Origin: Gammaproteobacteria bacterium
Lineage (GTDB): Bacteria > Pseudomonadota > Gammaproteobacteria > Arenicellales > DRJH01
Direction: 5' to 3'
Length of the DNA: 13,559 nt
Assembly (NCBI GenBank): GCA_011052285.1
Contig: DRJH01000151.1
Location: forward strand, 1-13,559
In this document: positions 1 through 6,311 of the stretch, one piece after another
Numbering within the stretch: the stretch's first letter is position 1
Layout: every line of letters begins with the position of its first letter
Position numbers and translations under genes: made by a program
Notes under the pieces: generated by a model
What the model was told of the DNA's origin: nothing
What the model saw: only the letters and a program-made list of their open reading frames with translations
The model's database searches: none

Positions 1-1358
1 CCGAACGGTGCGATTTCATTGGAGATAATTCCGGAGTTGATGCCGACCATGCCGTATTCCAGAGCTTCCGATACCCGCCAGACACGACCAAGGTCACGTG
101 TGTAGAAATAAGAAGCGAGTCCAAATTCAGTGTCGTTTGCCATGGCCACGGCCTCTTCTTCAGTATCAAACCGGAACAACGGCGCAACGGGGCCAAACGT
201 CTCTTCGTGTGCGACCAGCATATCGGTAGTGATACCGGTAAGTACCGTAGGCTCGAAAAAATGGCCGCCCTTGGCGTGACGATGGCCTCCGATCACTATT
301 TTTGCACCCTTAGCCAGGGCATCGGCGATATGTTCTTCGACCTTGGAGATCGCTGCGTCATCAATTAACGGGCCCTGCTCGGCATCTGGCTCGAAACCAT
401 CAGCCACCTTCAGTGCCTTGACAGCACTTGTTAGTTTTTCGGTGAAGGCATCATAGACACCGCGTTGTACCAGCAGGCGATTGGCGCAGACACAGGTCTG
501 GCCGGCATTACGATATTTTGATTGCATGGCGCCGACTACGGCTGCATCCAGGTCAGCATCATCGAAGACAATAAACGGAGCGTTGCCGCCCAATTCCAGC
601 GACATTCGCTTCAGGGTTCCTGAGCACTGCTGCATCAGCAACTTGCCAACTGCAGTGGAACCGGTAAAGGTTACTTTGCGAACCGTGGGATTGCCGGTCA
701 TTTGTGCACCAATAGCAGAACTGGAGCCGGTAACAACACTAAAAACACCCGCTGGCACGCCGGCTCGTTCGGCCAATACTGCCAAAGCAAGTGCAGAATA
801 GGGGGTTTGTGACGCTGGTTTAACTACCATCGGGCACCCGGCCGCCAGGGCTGGGCCTGCTTTACGGGTAATCATGGCCGAGGGAAAATTCCAAGGTGTG
901 ATTGCCGCGCAAACTCCCACAGGTTGCTTGATAATCACCAGCCTGCGGTCATTCTGTTGTGTTGGGATCACCTCACCATAGGTGCGCTTACCCTCTTCTG
1001 CAAACCACTGGAGAAAAGAGGCGGCGTAGCCAATCTCACCCTTTGCCTCCTGCAGCGGCTTGCCTTGCTCCAGAGTCATAATCCGGGCCAGATCCTCCTG
1101 ATTTTCTATCATCAGTTCATACCAGCGATGAACAATCGTACTGCGTTCGCGGGCCGGTAGGGCGCGCCAGGTCGGCCAGGCACGGTTTGCCGCCTCGATG
1201 GCACGGCGCGTTTCGTTGGTTCCAGCATTGGGGATGCTGCCAATACGCTCACCATTGGCTGGATTGGTGACTTCCAGGGTAGTACCGTCATCGGCATCTA
1301 TCCATTGGCCGTCGATGTAGTTTTGTTGCTTGAACAGAGTACTGTCATTCAATAGCAT
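1..1358 (-). CDS. gabD: NAD(P)-dependent succinate-semialdehyde dehydrogenase, 3' end missing
   Basis: Oxidises succinate semialdehyde to succinate in the cytoplasm, the last step of GABA breakdown. I translated it from ATG at 1358 (AAGGAG ribosome site just upstream) without a stop to the window edge, about 452 residues. Family GabD proteins have about 482, so roughly 30 C-terminal residues are outside the window. Visible aldehyde-dehydrogenase landmarks are the cofactor-loop motif ITPWNFP (153-159), FTGSTAVGK (231-239), the general-base motif LELGGNAP with Glu255, and the catalytic motif NAGQTCVCANR with Cys289. The second Cys two residues later (CVC) is typical of GabD. The late motif EETFGPV is at 385-391. 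It is divergent from the MarC-family gene. No gabT or regulator is visible because the gene is cut at the edge. GabD is favoured over other aldehyde dehydrogenases because of the QTCVCANR motif. Confidence 0.93.
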   Translation of the reverse strand, partial: MLLNDSTLFKQQNYIDGQWIDADDGTTLEVTNPANGERIGSIPNAGTNETRRAIEAANRAWPTWRALPARERSTIVHRWYELMIENQEDLARIMTLEQGKPLQEAKGEIGYAASFLQWFAEEGKRTYGEVIPTQQNDRRLVIIKQPVGVCAAITPWNFPSAMITRKAGPALAAGCPMVVKPASQTPYSALALAVLAERAGVPAGVFSVVTGSSSAIGAQMTGNPTVRKVTFTGSTAVGKLLMQQCSGTLKRMSLELGGNAPFIVFDDADLDAAVVGAMQSKYRNAGQTCVCANRLLVQRGVYDAFTEKLTSAVKALKVADGFEPDAEQGPLIDDAAISKVEEHIADALAKGAKIVIGGHRHAKGGHFFEPTVLTGITTDMLVAHEETFGPVAPLFRFDTEEEAVAMANDTEFGLASYFYTRDLGRVWRVSEALEYGMVGINSGIISNEIAPF

Positions 1359-1731
1359 GGTTGATCTCCTTGTTGGCAGAGAAGAATAAACGGCCGCAAT
1401 AAAGAGCTGAAGAACGGGCTCATGGCCGCCTTGAAAGTGGGATTCTGATAGGTGAAGTTGAAGTCTCAATCACGAGGAAGATGGTGGGAATCATTGAGGG
1501 CTGCACGTCGCATAACCGTCCACCTAGTATATCAAAAGGACGTGATTGTTGTATGAAGATCATAAGAGGATGTGGCAGAATAGCGCCAAATTTATTTACC
1601 CCCCCAGGGCGCCTTGGAGGCTATTCCAGAATAAGAGCAACAAACCGGTCGGCTGCTATTATTGGACAGCCTCCAGGTAATGAACCCAGGTATTTTTCGA
1701 TCGTTTAATCTGCTGGTAACAAGGAAGAAGT
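1359..1731. other. Divergent intergenic region between gabD and the MarC-family gene
   Basis: This 373-bp gap must hold the promoters of two divergent genes. I see no convincing -35/-10 pair on either strand. Short frames here have no ribosome site and no recognisable protein. The only clear structure is the palindromic repeat at 1616-1674, which lies close upstream of the MarC-family gene. The remaining sequence (1359-1615) shows nothing I can name. Confidence 0.6.
1616..1674 (+). repeat. 59-bp palindromic repeat, copy A of the GGAGGCTGTCCGAG family
   Basis: The left arm begins GGAGGCTATTCCAGAATA and the right arm ends ATTGGACAGCCTCC, giving an imperfect hairpin of about 23 bp per arm. Its 3' 40 bases (1635-1674), which include CAACAAACCGGTCGGCT, match bases 4102-4141 of the larger element C with only three mismatches. 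It lies 57 bp before the MarC-family start codon. There is no T-run after it, so it does not look like an intrinsic terminator. Confidence 0.8.
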
Positions 1732-2358
1732 ATGGAAGCAATCACAACCCACGCTCTGGTCACCTTTTTGGTAGTGATGGATCCATTTGGTCTGGCGCCA
1801 ATTTTTGCGGCCATGACCGCTAATCACAGCATACAGCACCGTCGCCAGATGCTGTTAACCGGTATCGCTGTAGCTACAGCAGTATTGTTGCTGTTTGCCT
1901 TTGCCGGAAATTTCATCCTGGATAGTTTGGGAATTAGTTTGCCCGCATTTCGGATTGCCGGTGGTATTTTGCTGTTTTTGATCGCCATTGATATGGTATT
2001 TGCGCGTAAGACTGGTCTGAGTTCAACAACTCGCAATGAAAATGAAGAGGCTTATGCCAGTGAAGATATTTCCGTGTTTCCGCTGGCTATTCCACTGATC
2101 GCGGGACCCGGTGCTATTGCTTCTGTGATGCTGATGATGAGTCATAGCCAGGGAAATACGGTACAACAAGCGAGCATTATTGGCGTACTGCTGGCAGTTC
2201 TGCTGCTGACCCTGCTGCTGTTATTGGTTTCGCAACACATACTAAAGATATTGGGGCTGACCGGCGTCAATGTGATCGGTCGGGTAATGGGGGTCGTTCT
2301 ATCCGCTCTGGCCGTACAGTTTATTATTGACGGTATTCGAGTAGTGTTATCAGCCTAA
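1732..2358 (+). CDS. MarC-family integral membrane protein
   Basis: A 208-residue polytopic inner-membrane protein of the MarC/YhgN (UPF0056) family. The family function is not settled, and the old link to multiple antibiotic resistance was not upheld. Sequence support: an N-terminal hydrophobic segment with DPFG (17-20), helices near 42-62 and 70-90, a polar loop at 92-112, the conserved PLAIPLIAGPGAI stretch (117-129), a very Leu-rich helix (about 148-168), and a C-terminal helix with GRVMGVVLSALAVQFIIDG (183-201). Length is normal for the family. The ATG at 1732 is preceded by AAGGAAG at a suitable distance. It is a single gene, convergent with the lipoprotein gene, and only 72 bp separate the two stops. 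Confidence 0.88.
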   Translation: MEAITTHALVTFLVVMDPFGLAPIFAAMTANHSIQHRRQMLLTGIAVATAVLLLFAFAGNFILDSLGISLPAFRIAGGILLFLIAIDMVFARKTGLSSTTRNENEEAYASEDISVFPLAIPLIAGPGAIASVMLMMSHSQGNTVQQASIIGVLLAVLLLTLLLLLVSQHILKILGLTGVNVIGRVMGVVLSALAVQFIIDGIRVVLSA

Positions 2359-2398
2359 GTAGTATCTGCTGGCTAACTTTGTGTCTGATTGACGGGTA

Positions 2399-2427
2399 GG
2401 TTCTCTGTTCTCGGACAGCCTCCTAGG
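2399..2427 (+). repeat. Half-copy B of the palindromic repeat family
   Basis: Contains the right arm only: GGTTCTCTGTTCTCGGACAG followed by CCTCC and the extension TAGG. It matches the right arm of copy E (7354-7377) closely and is an inverted match to half-copy D (6170-6193). I could not find a matching left arm in the 70 bp before it. It fills the gap between the convergent MarC-family and lipoprotein genes, ending 3 bp from the lipoprotein stop codon. Confidence 0.7.
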
Positions 2428-2430
2428 CTT

Positions 2431-2910
2431 TTACCGCATAATTTTCCAGCTACCGTCCGGCTGTCTGCAGGCGGTACCGTAGGCCTGTTGGCTCTGACCA
2501 TTGACTACGACATCAGTCTGGTATTCACGACAATAACCTCCGGAATCTGACCGAAAAGTCCGGGTTGGTATTACGGTGACCTCTTTCCCCGCATCGGGAT
2601 TATCCCATGTAGTTGCTTGCCCGGTACGGTTATGCTCCAGTGCGTTTTGGGCGTTACGTTCATCCATGACATCCAGGGTATGACCAATATCACCACCGAT
2701 AATCGCGCCAAGCAGGAAGCCAACACCGGTGGCAATGGCCTTGCCGGAGCCCCCGCCAATCTGTGAGCCGACGACTCCACCAACAACTGCACCGGTTAAA
2801 GCACCACTTTCTTCACGATTCGCGGCACAGCCAACCAGCGACAAGGTCATCACTCCTGCAATTACAGGAACTGATGCTTTTTTTACGACAGCAGAAATTG
2901 TTTTATTCAT
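2431..2910 (-). CDS. Glycine-zipper outer-membrane lipoprotein (17-kDa surface antigen-like)
   Basis: Predicted lipoprotein of 159 residues. Starting at the second ATG (2910) gives a textbook lipoprotein signal: MNKT, a basic stretch (KK), a hydrophobic core and the lipobox LVGC with Cys28 as the lipidated residue. A GGAG ribosome site lies upstream. An ATG five codons earlier (2925) has a poorer site and would weaken the signal. Residues 37-75 form a glycine zipper (GALTGAVVGGVVG, then a second Gly-rich helix), which normally spans or inserts in membrane. The C-terminal domain (about 108-159) has Cys127 and Cys148 and ends in the CRQPDGSW motif typical of the RT0821/Lpp0805 surface protein group. 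Role unknown; probably envelope structure. It stands alone as a transcription unit, 132 bp downstream of the VanZ-like gene. Confidence 0.85.
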   Translation of the reverse strand: MNKTISAVVKKASVPVIAGVMTLSLVGCAANREESGALTGAVVGGVVGSQIGGGSGKAIATGVGFLLGAIIGGDIGHTLDVMDERNAQNALEHNRTGQATTWDNPDAGKEVTVIPTRTFRSDSGGYCREYQTDVVVNGQSQQAYGTACRQPDGSWKIMR

Positions 2911-3042
2911 GGTGAATTTCTCCATAGTTTTCCCGGTAGCTTACGTTGAGTAAAACTCGGCCCCATCCAGCGCAAGATAGCAGGAGCCGCCCGATCTGTC
3001 ACCACAGTAATGGAATACTGTTACCAAATGACCGACCAGCTG

Positions 3043-3456
3043 TCATTTCTCTACATGTGATTGCCAGCGCAGGCGTAATATTGGCATGCCCGCAAAGTAG
3101 CTGCCGAGGAATCGGTACAGTACTAGCCCGCTGCCATCGGCAACCATGTCGAGCAGAGAAAAAGACCGATAGGGTAAGGGCCATTGTACCAGTTCCATGA
3201 GAACGCCGTAAGCAAGTAGCAGCAGGGCCTTGACAAGATTGAAATGGCTTTTGGGGAAAGCGTAATCGACCAGCCCGGCCAGCACTGAAAATACCAGCAT
3301 ATGTTCCAGTTTATCCAGTCCGATTACATCTGGAACGACGGCTGGTACCGGGATCACCAGTATGACGGTAGTGATCAGCAATGCCAGCACCAAGAGCAGA
3401 CGGAACCCGAATGTTAGCCGCTCAAGCGTTATCAGACGGAATGGTGGTGCTGCCAT
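3043..3456 (-). CDS. VanZ-like family membrane protein
   Basis: A 137-residue membrane protein with about four hydrophobic segments (18-42, 52-66, 75-92, 101-122). It carries the VanZ-family signature DKLEH (48-52) and, later, ELVQWPLPYRSFSLLDMVAD, where Glu88, Gln91 and Asp103 occupy the usual conserved positions. The usual Asn of the final motif appears as Asp here (ADGSG). The family is named for a teicoplanin-resistance gene, but most members, including short ones like this, have unknown function and no link to resistance. ATG at 3456 lacks a strong ribosome site. It begins 26 bp after the DUF302 stop, so the two are probably co-transcribed and perhaps translationally coupled. Confidence 0.75.
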   Translation of the reverse strand: MAAPPFRLITLERLTFGFRLLLVLALLITTVILVIPVPAVVPDVIGLDKLEHMLVFSVLAGLVDYAFPKSHFNLVKALLLLAYGVLMELVQWPLPYRSFSLLDMVADGSGLVLYRFLGSYFAGMPILRLRWQSHVEK

Positions 3457-3482
3457 TTTTGCAGCAGATTCTCGGTGTTTGG

Positions 3483-3878
3483 TCAGCTTCCCGCAGCCAC
3501 CTGGTCACGGACTCGTAGCAGTCGCGCCTTGACCTCTTTGGCCAAAGGCTGGATGTCATCACGGCCGACAATACCGAGGACGGCCTCCGGGTCCATAAAC
3601 GCAACGATGACAGTACCGTTGGCCTCTTCGCGAACAACGACATTACATGGCAGCAGTAAGCCAATGTCCGGTTCAGCTTCCAGGGCTTGATGTGCTAGCG
3701 AGGGATTGCAAGCACCCAGAATAAGATAGGGAGGGGTGTCAAGGTCGAGCTTCTTTTTCATCGCTGCCTGGACATCGATTTCAGTCAGAATGCCGAAACC
3801 TTCGGTCGCGAGTGCTGTGGTCACTTTTTCCACGGCCGCATCCATGGAGCAGGAGACTGTAGTGTTAAATCCGTACAT
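3483..3878 (-). CDS. DUF302 domain protein
   Basis: A small soluble protein of 131 residues with a single DUF302 domain. No signal peptide or membrane segment is evident. The family is recognised from the pattern of an early amphipathic helix with EGFGILTEIDVQAAMKKKL (26-44), the central LGACNP motif (54-59, Cys57), the LLPCNVVVRE motif (75-84, Cys78) and a late MDPEAVL. The two cysteines in these motifs are common in the family, whose biochemical role is unknown. ATG at 3878 follows an AAAGGT ribosome site. It is first in a probable two-gene unit with the VanZ-like gene. The repeat element C ends 33 bp upstream, so its promoter probably lies in or beyond that element. Confidence 0.82.
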   Translation of the reverse strand: MYGFNTTVSCSMDAAVEKVTTALATEGFGILTEIDVQAAMKKKLDLDTPPYLILGACNPSLAHQALEAEPDIGLLLPCNVVVREEANGTVIVAFMDPEAVLGIVGRDDIQPLAKEVKARLLRVRDQVAAGS

Positions 3879-3911
3879 GTTGTTGATACCTTTATGATCA
3901 GTGAAGAGTTA

Positions 3912-4141
3912 GGAGGCTGTCCGAGTATAGAGAGCCTACTGCGGATAAGCGGACTTTGGCCCGATTTTCCCCTGATTCTCGCTAAATACAACAAGTATTC
4001 GCCTCGAATCATGAAAAAATCGACCTCAAATCTGTTTTCCCTCGCTACGACCGCCATGGATGGCGCAAGTACCGTGAATGGCACAAGTGCCGGTTTTGCA
4101 GGAGCAACAAACCGGTCGGCTCCTATTCTCGGACAGCCTCC
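3912..4141. mobile_element. 230-bp MITE-like element with terminal inverted repeats (copy C)
   Basis: The left end starts GGAGGCTGTCCGAG and the right end finishes with its exact complement CTCGGACAGCCTCC. The match extends to about 25 bp (through GAGCC) with one mismatch and one gap. The interior has no credible gene. It contains a long imperfect hairpin (TGATTC at 3973 pairing with GAATCA at 4006, AATAC with GTATT), an 18-bp tandem repeat (4060-4077 and 4078-4095), the palindrome GGCACAAGTGCC (4080-4091), and a subterminal inverted repeat GGAGC/GCTCC (4101-4123). Size, non-coding interior and inverted ends are what a non-autonomous transposable element would show. I see no clear target-site duplication and no related transposase in the window. 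It fills most of the 324-bp gap between DUF302 and the ligase gene. Confidence 0.65.
3924..3929 (-). promoter_or_regulatory. Possible outward -10 box at the end of element C, towards DUF302
   Basis: Read on the minus strand, the left terminal repeat of element C contains TATACT, a five-of-six match to a sigma-70 -10 box, 46 bp before the DUF302 start codon. No good -35 hexamer lies at the right distance, so this is only a candidate. The other family copies usually have an A in place of one T here, so this copy may have gained promoter strength by a point change. Confidence 0.3.
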
Positions 4142-4202
4142 CAGGTAGCTGCCTGCAGGATGGCAGTCAGGTTAGGCATGTAATGGGGTGCAACGACTCC
4201 AG

Positions 4203-5336
4203 TTACAAGCCCCGGCGAGTATCTTCGACCAGCATATCAACGACTGCGGTTAGTGCTTGCTGGTTGCTCTCACCCTGCTTTAGCCGTTGGTAGTAGACAT
4301 TGAGTTGGCGGTGAGCACTGGTACCTTGTCGAACAATCTCCAGGCCATGTTGTAATTCGTCAACACAGTCCAGTGCTATAGCATCCTCATGAATCAATTC
4401 CAGCATTTCCAGAAACAGGTCTGCATAGGGCACGATACCGGCATGTCCGAAATCCACCAACCCTTCGTCCGTACCGTAGCGGTGTGCCCGCCAGCGGTTT
4501 TCGTCGATCAGCATATTCGAATATTGGCGCCAGCGCTGATTATTGCGGCGTAAGCGAAACAGCATTCTTAGCCAGCATTGATAGATTGCGGCAATACAAA
4601 TACCATCATCGAGACGGGTGCAGATATCTGAGATACGCATCTCCAGAGTCGGGTAGCGCTCACTGGGGCGGATGTCCCACCACAGCTTGGTACCATCTTC
4701 GATAATGCCTGCTTTGACCAGCAGATCGACGTGGCGCCGGTATTCTGTGTAGCTGTCAAATTGCTCAGGCAGGCCGGTACGAGGCAATTCATCCCAGACC
4801 GCGATCCGGTAGGACTTCAGACCCGTATCACAGCCTTCCCAAAACGGAGAAGAGGTCGAAAGGGCCAGAATATGAGGCAGCGTGTAGGAAGCCTGATTCA
4901 TCAGGTCGATACGTAAATCATCGTCTCCGATGCCAACGTGCACATGCATACCGCAGATCACCAGGCGATGAACCACTGCTTGCAGGTCTTCGGCCAGCAT
5001 CTCATATCGTTGTTTGCGTGTCTGGCGTTGTTCCAAGCTTTGCGCAAAAGGGTGGGTCGAAGCTGCCAGCATCTGTAGCCCGAATTGCTCGGCAATTTCA
5101 ATCAAAGTTTTACGCAGATGGGCCAGATCCGCGCGTGCAGCTTTTACCGAACCACAAACCTTGGTGCCCACTTCAATCTGGCACTGCAGAAATTCGGGTG
5201 ATACCTGATTCGGGAGCTCTTTTTCACAGCGCTCGAGCATCCCGTCCGGGAAGACCTGGATCAGATTGCGGGTCTTCGGGTCGATCAGTAGATATTCTTC
5301 TTCAATGCCAATCGTGAAATCAGGTTCGGCAATCAT
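4203..5336 (-). CDS. YbdK-type carboxylate-amine ligase (glutamate-cysteine ligase 2 family)
   Basis: A 377-residue cytoplasmic ATP-dependent ligase of the glutamate-cysteine ligase superfamily. E. coli YbdK has weak gamma-glutamylcysteine synthetase activity in vitro, but the natural substrates of most members are unknown. I chose ATG at 5336: it has an AGGA ribosome site and yields the typical start just before the metal/ATP-binding strand IGIEEEYLLID (9-19). Starting at 5447 would add 37 residues overlapping the upstream gene. Other motifs are GMHVHVG (129-135), the WWDIRPS and TLEMRISD stretches (219-237), and the DENRWRAHRYG region (278-288). Length fits the family (about 370). The upstream amidohydrolase-like gene ends 10 bp before this start, so the two form an operon. 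Confidence 0.88.
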   Translation of the reverse strand: MIAEPDFTIGIEEEYLLIDPKTRNLIQVFPDGMLERCEKELPNQVSPEFLQCQIEVGTKVCGSVKAARADLAHLRKTLIEIAEQFGLQMLAASTHPFAQSLEQRQTRKQRYEMLAEDLQAVVHRLVICGMHVHVGIGDDDLRIDLMNQASYTLPHILALSTSSPFWEGCDTGLKSYRIAVWDELPRTGLPEQFDSYTEYRRHVDLLVKAGIIEDGTKLWWDIRPSERYPTLEMRISDICTRLDDGICIAAIYQCWLRMLFRLRRNNQRWRQYSNMLIDENRWRAHRYGTDEGLVDFGHAGIVPYADLFLEMLELIHEDAIALDCVDELQHGLEIVRQGTSAHRQLNVYYQRLKQGESNQQALTAVVDMLVEDTRRGL

Positions 5337-5346
5337 GCTTGTGTTC

Positions 5347-6156
5347 CTATGGTATTGTGCTCCCATGGTGGCGTAACGACATATCAGAAATAATCGGTTG
5401 GAAAGCACGTGCCAGGCGTTCTGCCCATTCCGAGGCCCCTCCCTCATCGGCTATCAGATCCTGGCGAATTTCCAGCAGGGCGTGGGGTAGTCCGGCTCGT
5501 TCAATATGCCACTCCATGGTGTAGCCGACCGGTTCTTTGGCGTGATAGGGCTTGTTATCACCGACATGAAGTCCGGGTTCACAGCGCAACGCGGCCAGCA
5601 AAGGGCTGGCAATACGATCATCTTTATCCCATAGCACACCAACATGCCAAGGGCGCTGAATACCACCCATCACCGGCGTAAAGCTGTGTATGGAAATGAC
5701 TATGGGGACAATAAATTGGTTATAGAAATGCTCCAGCTGCACAGATATTGCCTGGTGGTAAGGATGAAAAAAATGCCGGTAGCGATAGTCCCGGTCTGCT
5801 GCAGACAGGTTCCGGTTTCCGGGAATCGGCGTGCCATCACTGCAATCGGGAATGCAGTTTGAGTCTTCCGGGAAACGATTAGGGTCGATCAAAAGCCGTG
5901 AAAAACCAGATGTAATCAGAGTGGCATGTAGTCGATCTGCCAGCTTAGTAGCAACATTGGCAGCGCCGATATCAAAGGCAATGTGGCGACGCAGGTTTTC
6001 TTCATTCACACCAAGTTGCCGAAAAGGTTGCGGAATCTGATTGCTGGCGTGATCACAGACCAGTAAAACATCTGCTGGGCTGTGGTTGTTATAGACCTGA
6101 AAGACTGGCTCTTCAAGTTCAGGCCTGGATTTTTTTGCGGACAATAACTGGTTCAA
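5347..6156 (-). CDS. N-formylglutamate amidohydrolase-like protein (HutG/FGase family), TTG start
   Basis: A 269-residue cytoplasmic hydrolase of the N-formylglutamate amidohydrolase family. Classic members release formate from N-formylglutamate at the end of one histidine pathway; this branch is less characterised. Motifs: VCDHASN (33-39), a likely zinc/substrate loop, FDIGA (61-65), SRLLIDPNR (86-94), SIHSFTP (155-161) and a C-terminal LEIRQDLI. I place the start at TTG 6156 because AGAGAGG lies six bases upstream and family similarity begins soon after. The longer open frame to 6450 overlaps the divergent transporter gene and has no family-like sequence. No hut genes are nearby, so histidine use is not supported. 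Pairing with a carboxylate-amine ligase suggests making and breaking of an amide-linked amino-acid compound. Confidence 0.83.
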   Translation of the reverse strand: MNQLLSAKKSRPELEEPVFQVYNNHSPADVLLVCDHASNQIPQPFRQLGVNEENLRRHIAFDIGAANVATKLADRLHATLITSGFSRLLIDPNRFPEDSNCIPDCSDGTPIPGNRNLSAADRDYRYRHFFHPYHQAISVQLEHFYNQFIVPIVISIHSFTPVMGGIQRPWHVGVLWDKDDRIASPLLAALRCEPGLHVGDNKPYHAKEPVGYTMEWHIERAGLPHALLEIRQDLIADEGGASEWAERLARAFQPIISDMSLRHHGSTIP

Positions 6157-6169
6157 TTCATACCTCTCT

Positions 6170-6193
6170 AGAAGCCTGCCCGAGAACAGGAAC
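6170..6193 (-). repeat. Half-copy D of the palindromic repeat family
   Basis: Reads AGAAGCCTGCCCGAGAACAG followed by GAACC on the plus strand, i.e. a diverged arm of the family (consensus GGAGGCTGTCCGAGAATAG). Its complement matches half-copy B. No second arm is visible beside it. It lies in the 151-bp gap between the divergent amidohydrolase-like and EamA genes, just upstream of the ribosome site of the former. Confidence 0.55.
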
Positions 6194-6290
6194 CGAAGTG
6201 GAGCAAAATGCAGTATTCTTCGCGGTTTGTGAAATCGGTGATTGGTTTGGTGTCTGTAGATGATGATCCAAACAGACTTTCGGAGCAACA

Positions 6291-6311
6291 ATGGAACAGA
6301 AAAGCCTATGA
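6291..6311 (+). CDS. Possible six-codon leader peptide (MEQKSL) coupled to the EamA gene
   Basis: ATG at 6291 follows GGAG at five bases' distance. The frame encodes MEQKSL and stops at TGA 6309-6311, overlapping the start of the EamA gene as ATGA. The transporter has no good ribosome site of its own, so termination-reinitiation from this leader could supply its translation. It may also be chance, given how short it is. Confidence 0.35.
   Translation: MEQKSL

Noticed and set aside
481..801. Open frame of 106 codons on the plus strand inside gabD
   Set aside because: It lies opposite the catalytic region of gabD, which reads as an intact aldehyde dehydrogenase; the plus-strand product is low-complexity and unrecognisable.
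2983..2994. GGAGCCGCCCGA as a further degenerate repeat copy
   Set aside because: Similarity to the family arm is short and has no partner arm; chance cannot be excluded.
3821..4084. Minus-strand open frame running through element C into DUF302
   Set aside because: No ribosome site; the product spans the repeat terminus and shifts frame relative to DUF302. It is best explained as chance reading of non-coding repeat sequence.
3912..4141. CRISPR array or integron attachment site
   Set aside because: The repeats are inverted ends of one element and not regularly spaced direct repeats; no cas or integrase gene is present.
4149..4166. CTGCC/GGCAG hairpin downstream of the ligase gene as a terminator
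   Set aside because: Only five base pairs and no T-run on the minus-strand side.
5337..5447. Longer N-terminus for the carboxylate-amine ligase (ATG 5447)
   Set aside because: It would overlap the upstream amidohydrolase-like gene by about 100 bp and add residues absent from the family; ATG 5336 has a ribosome site and fits the usual start.
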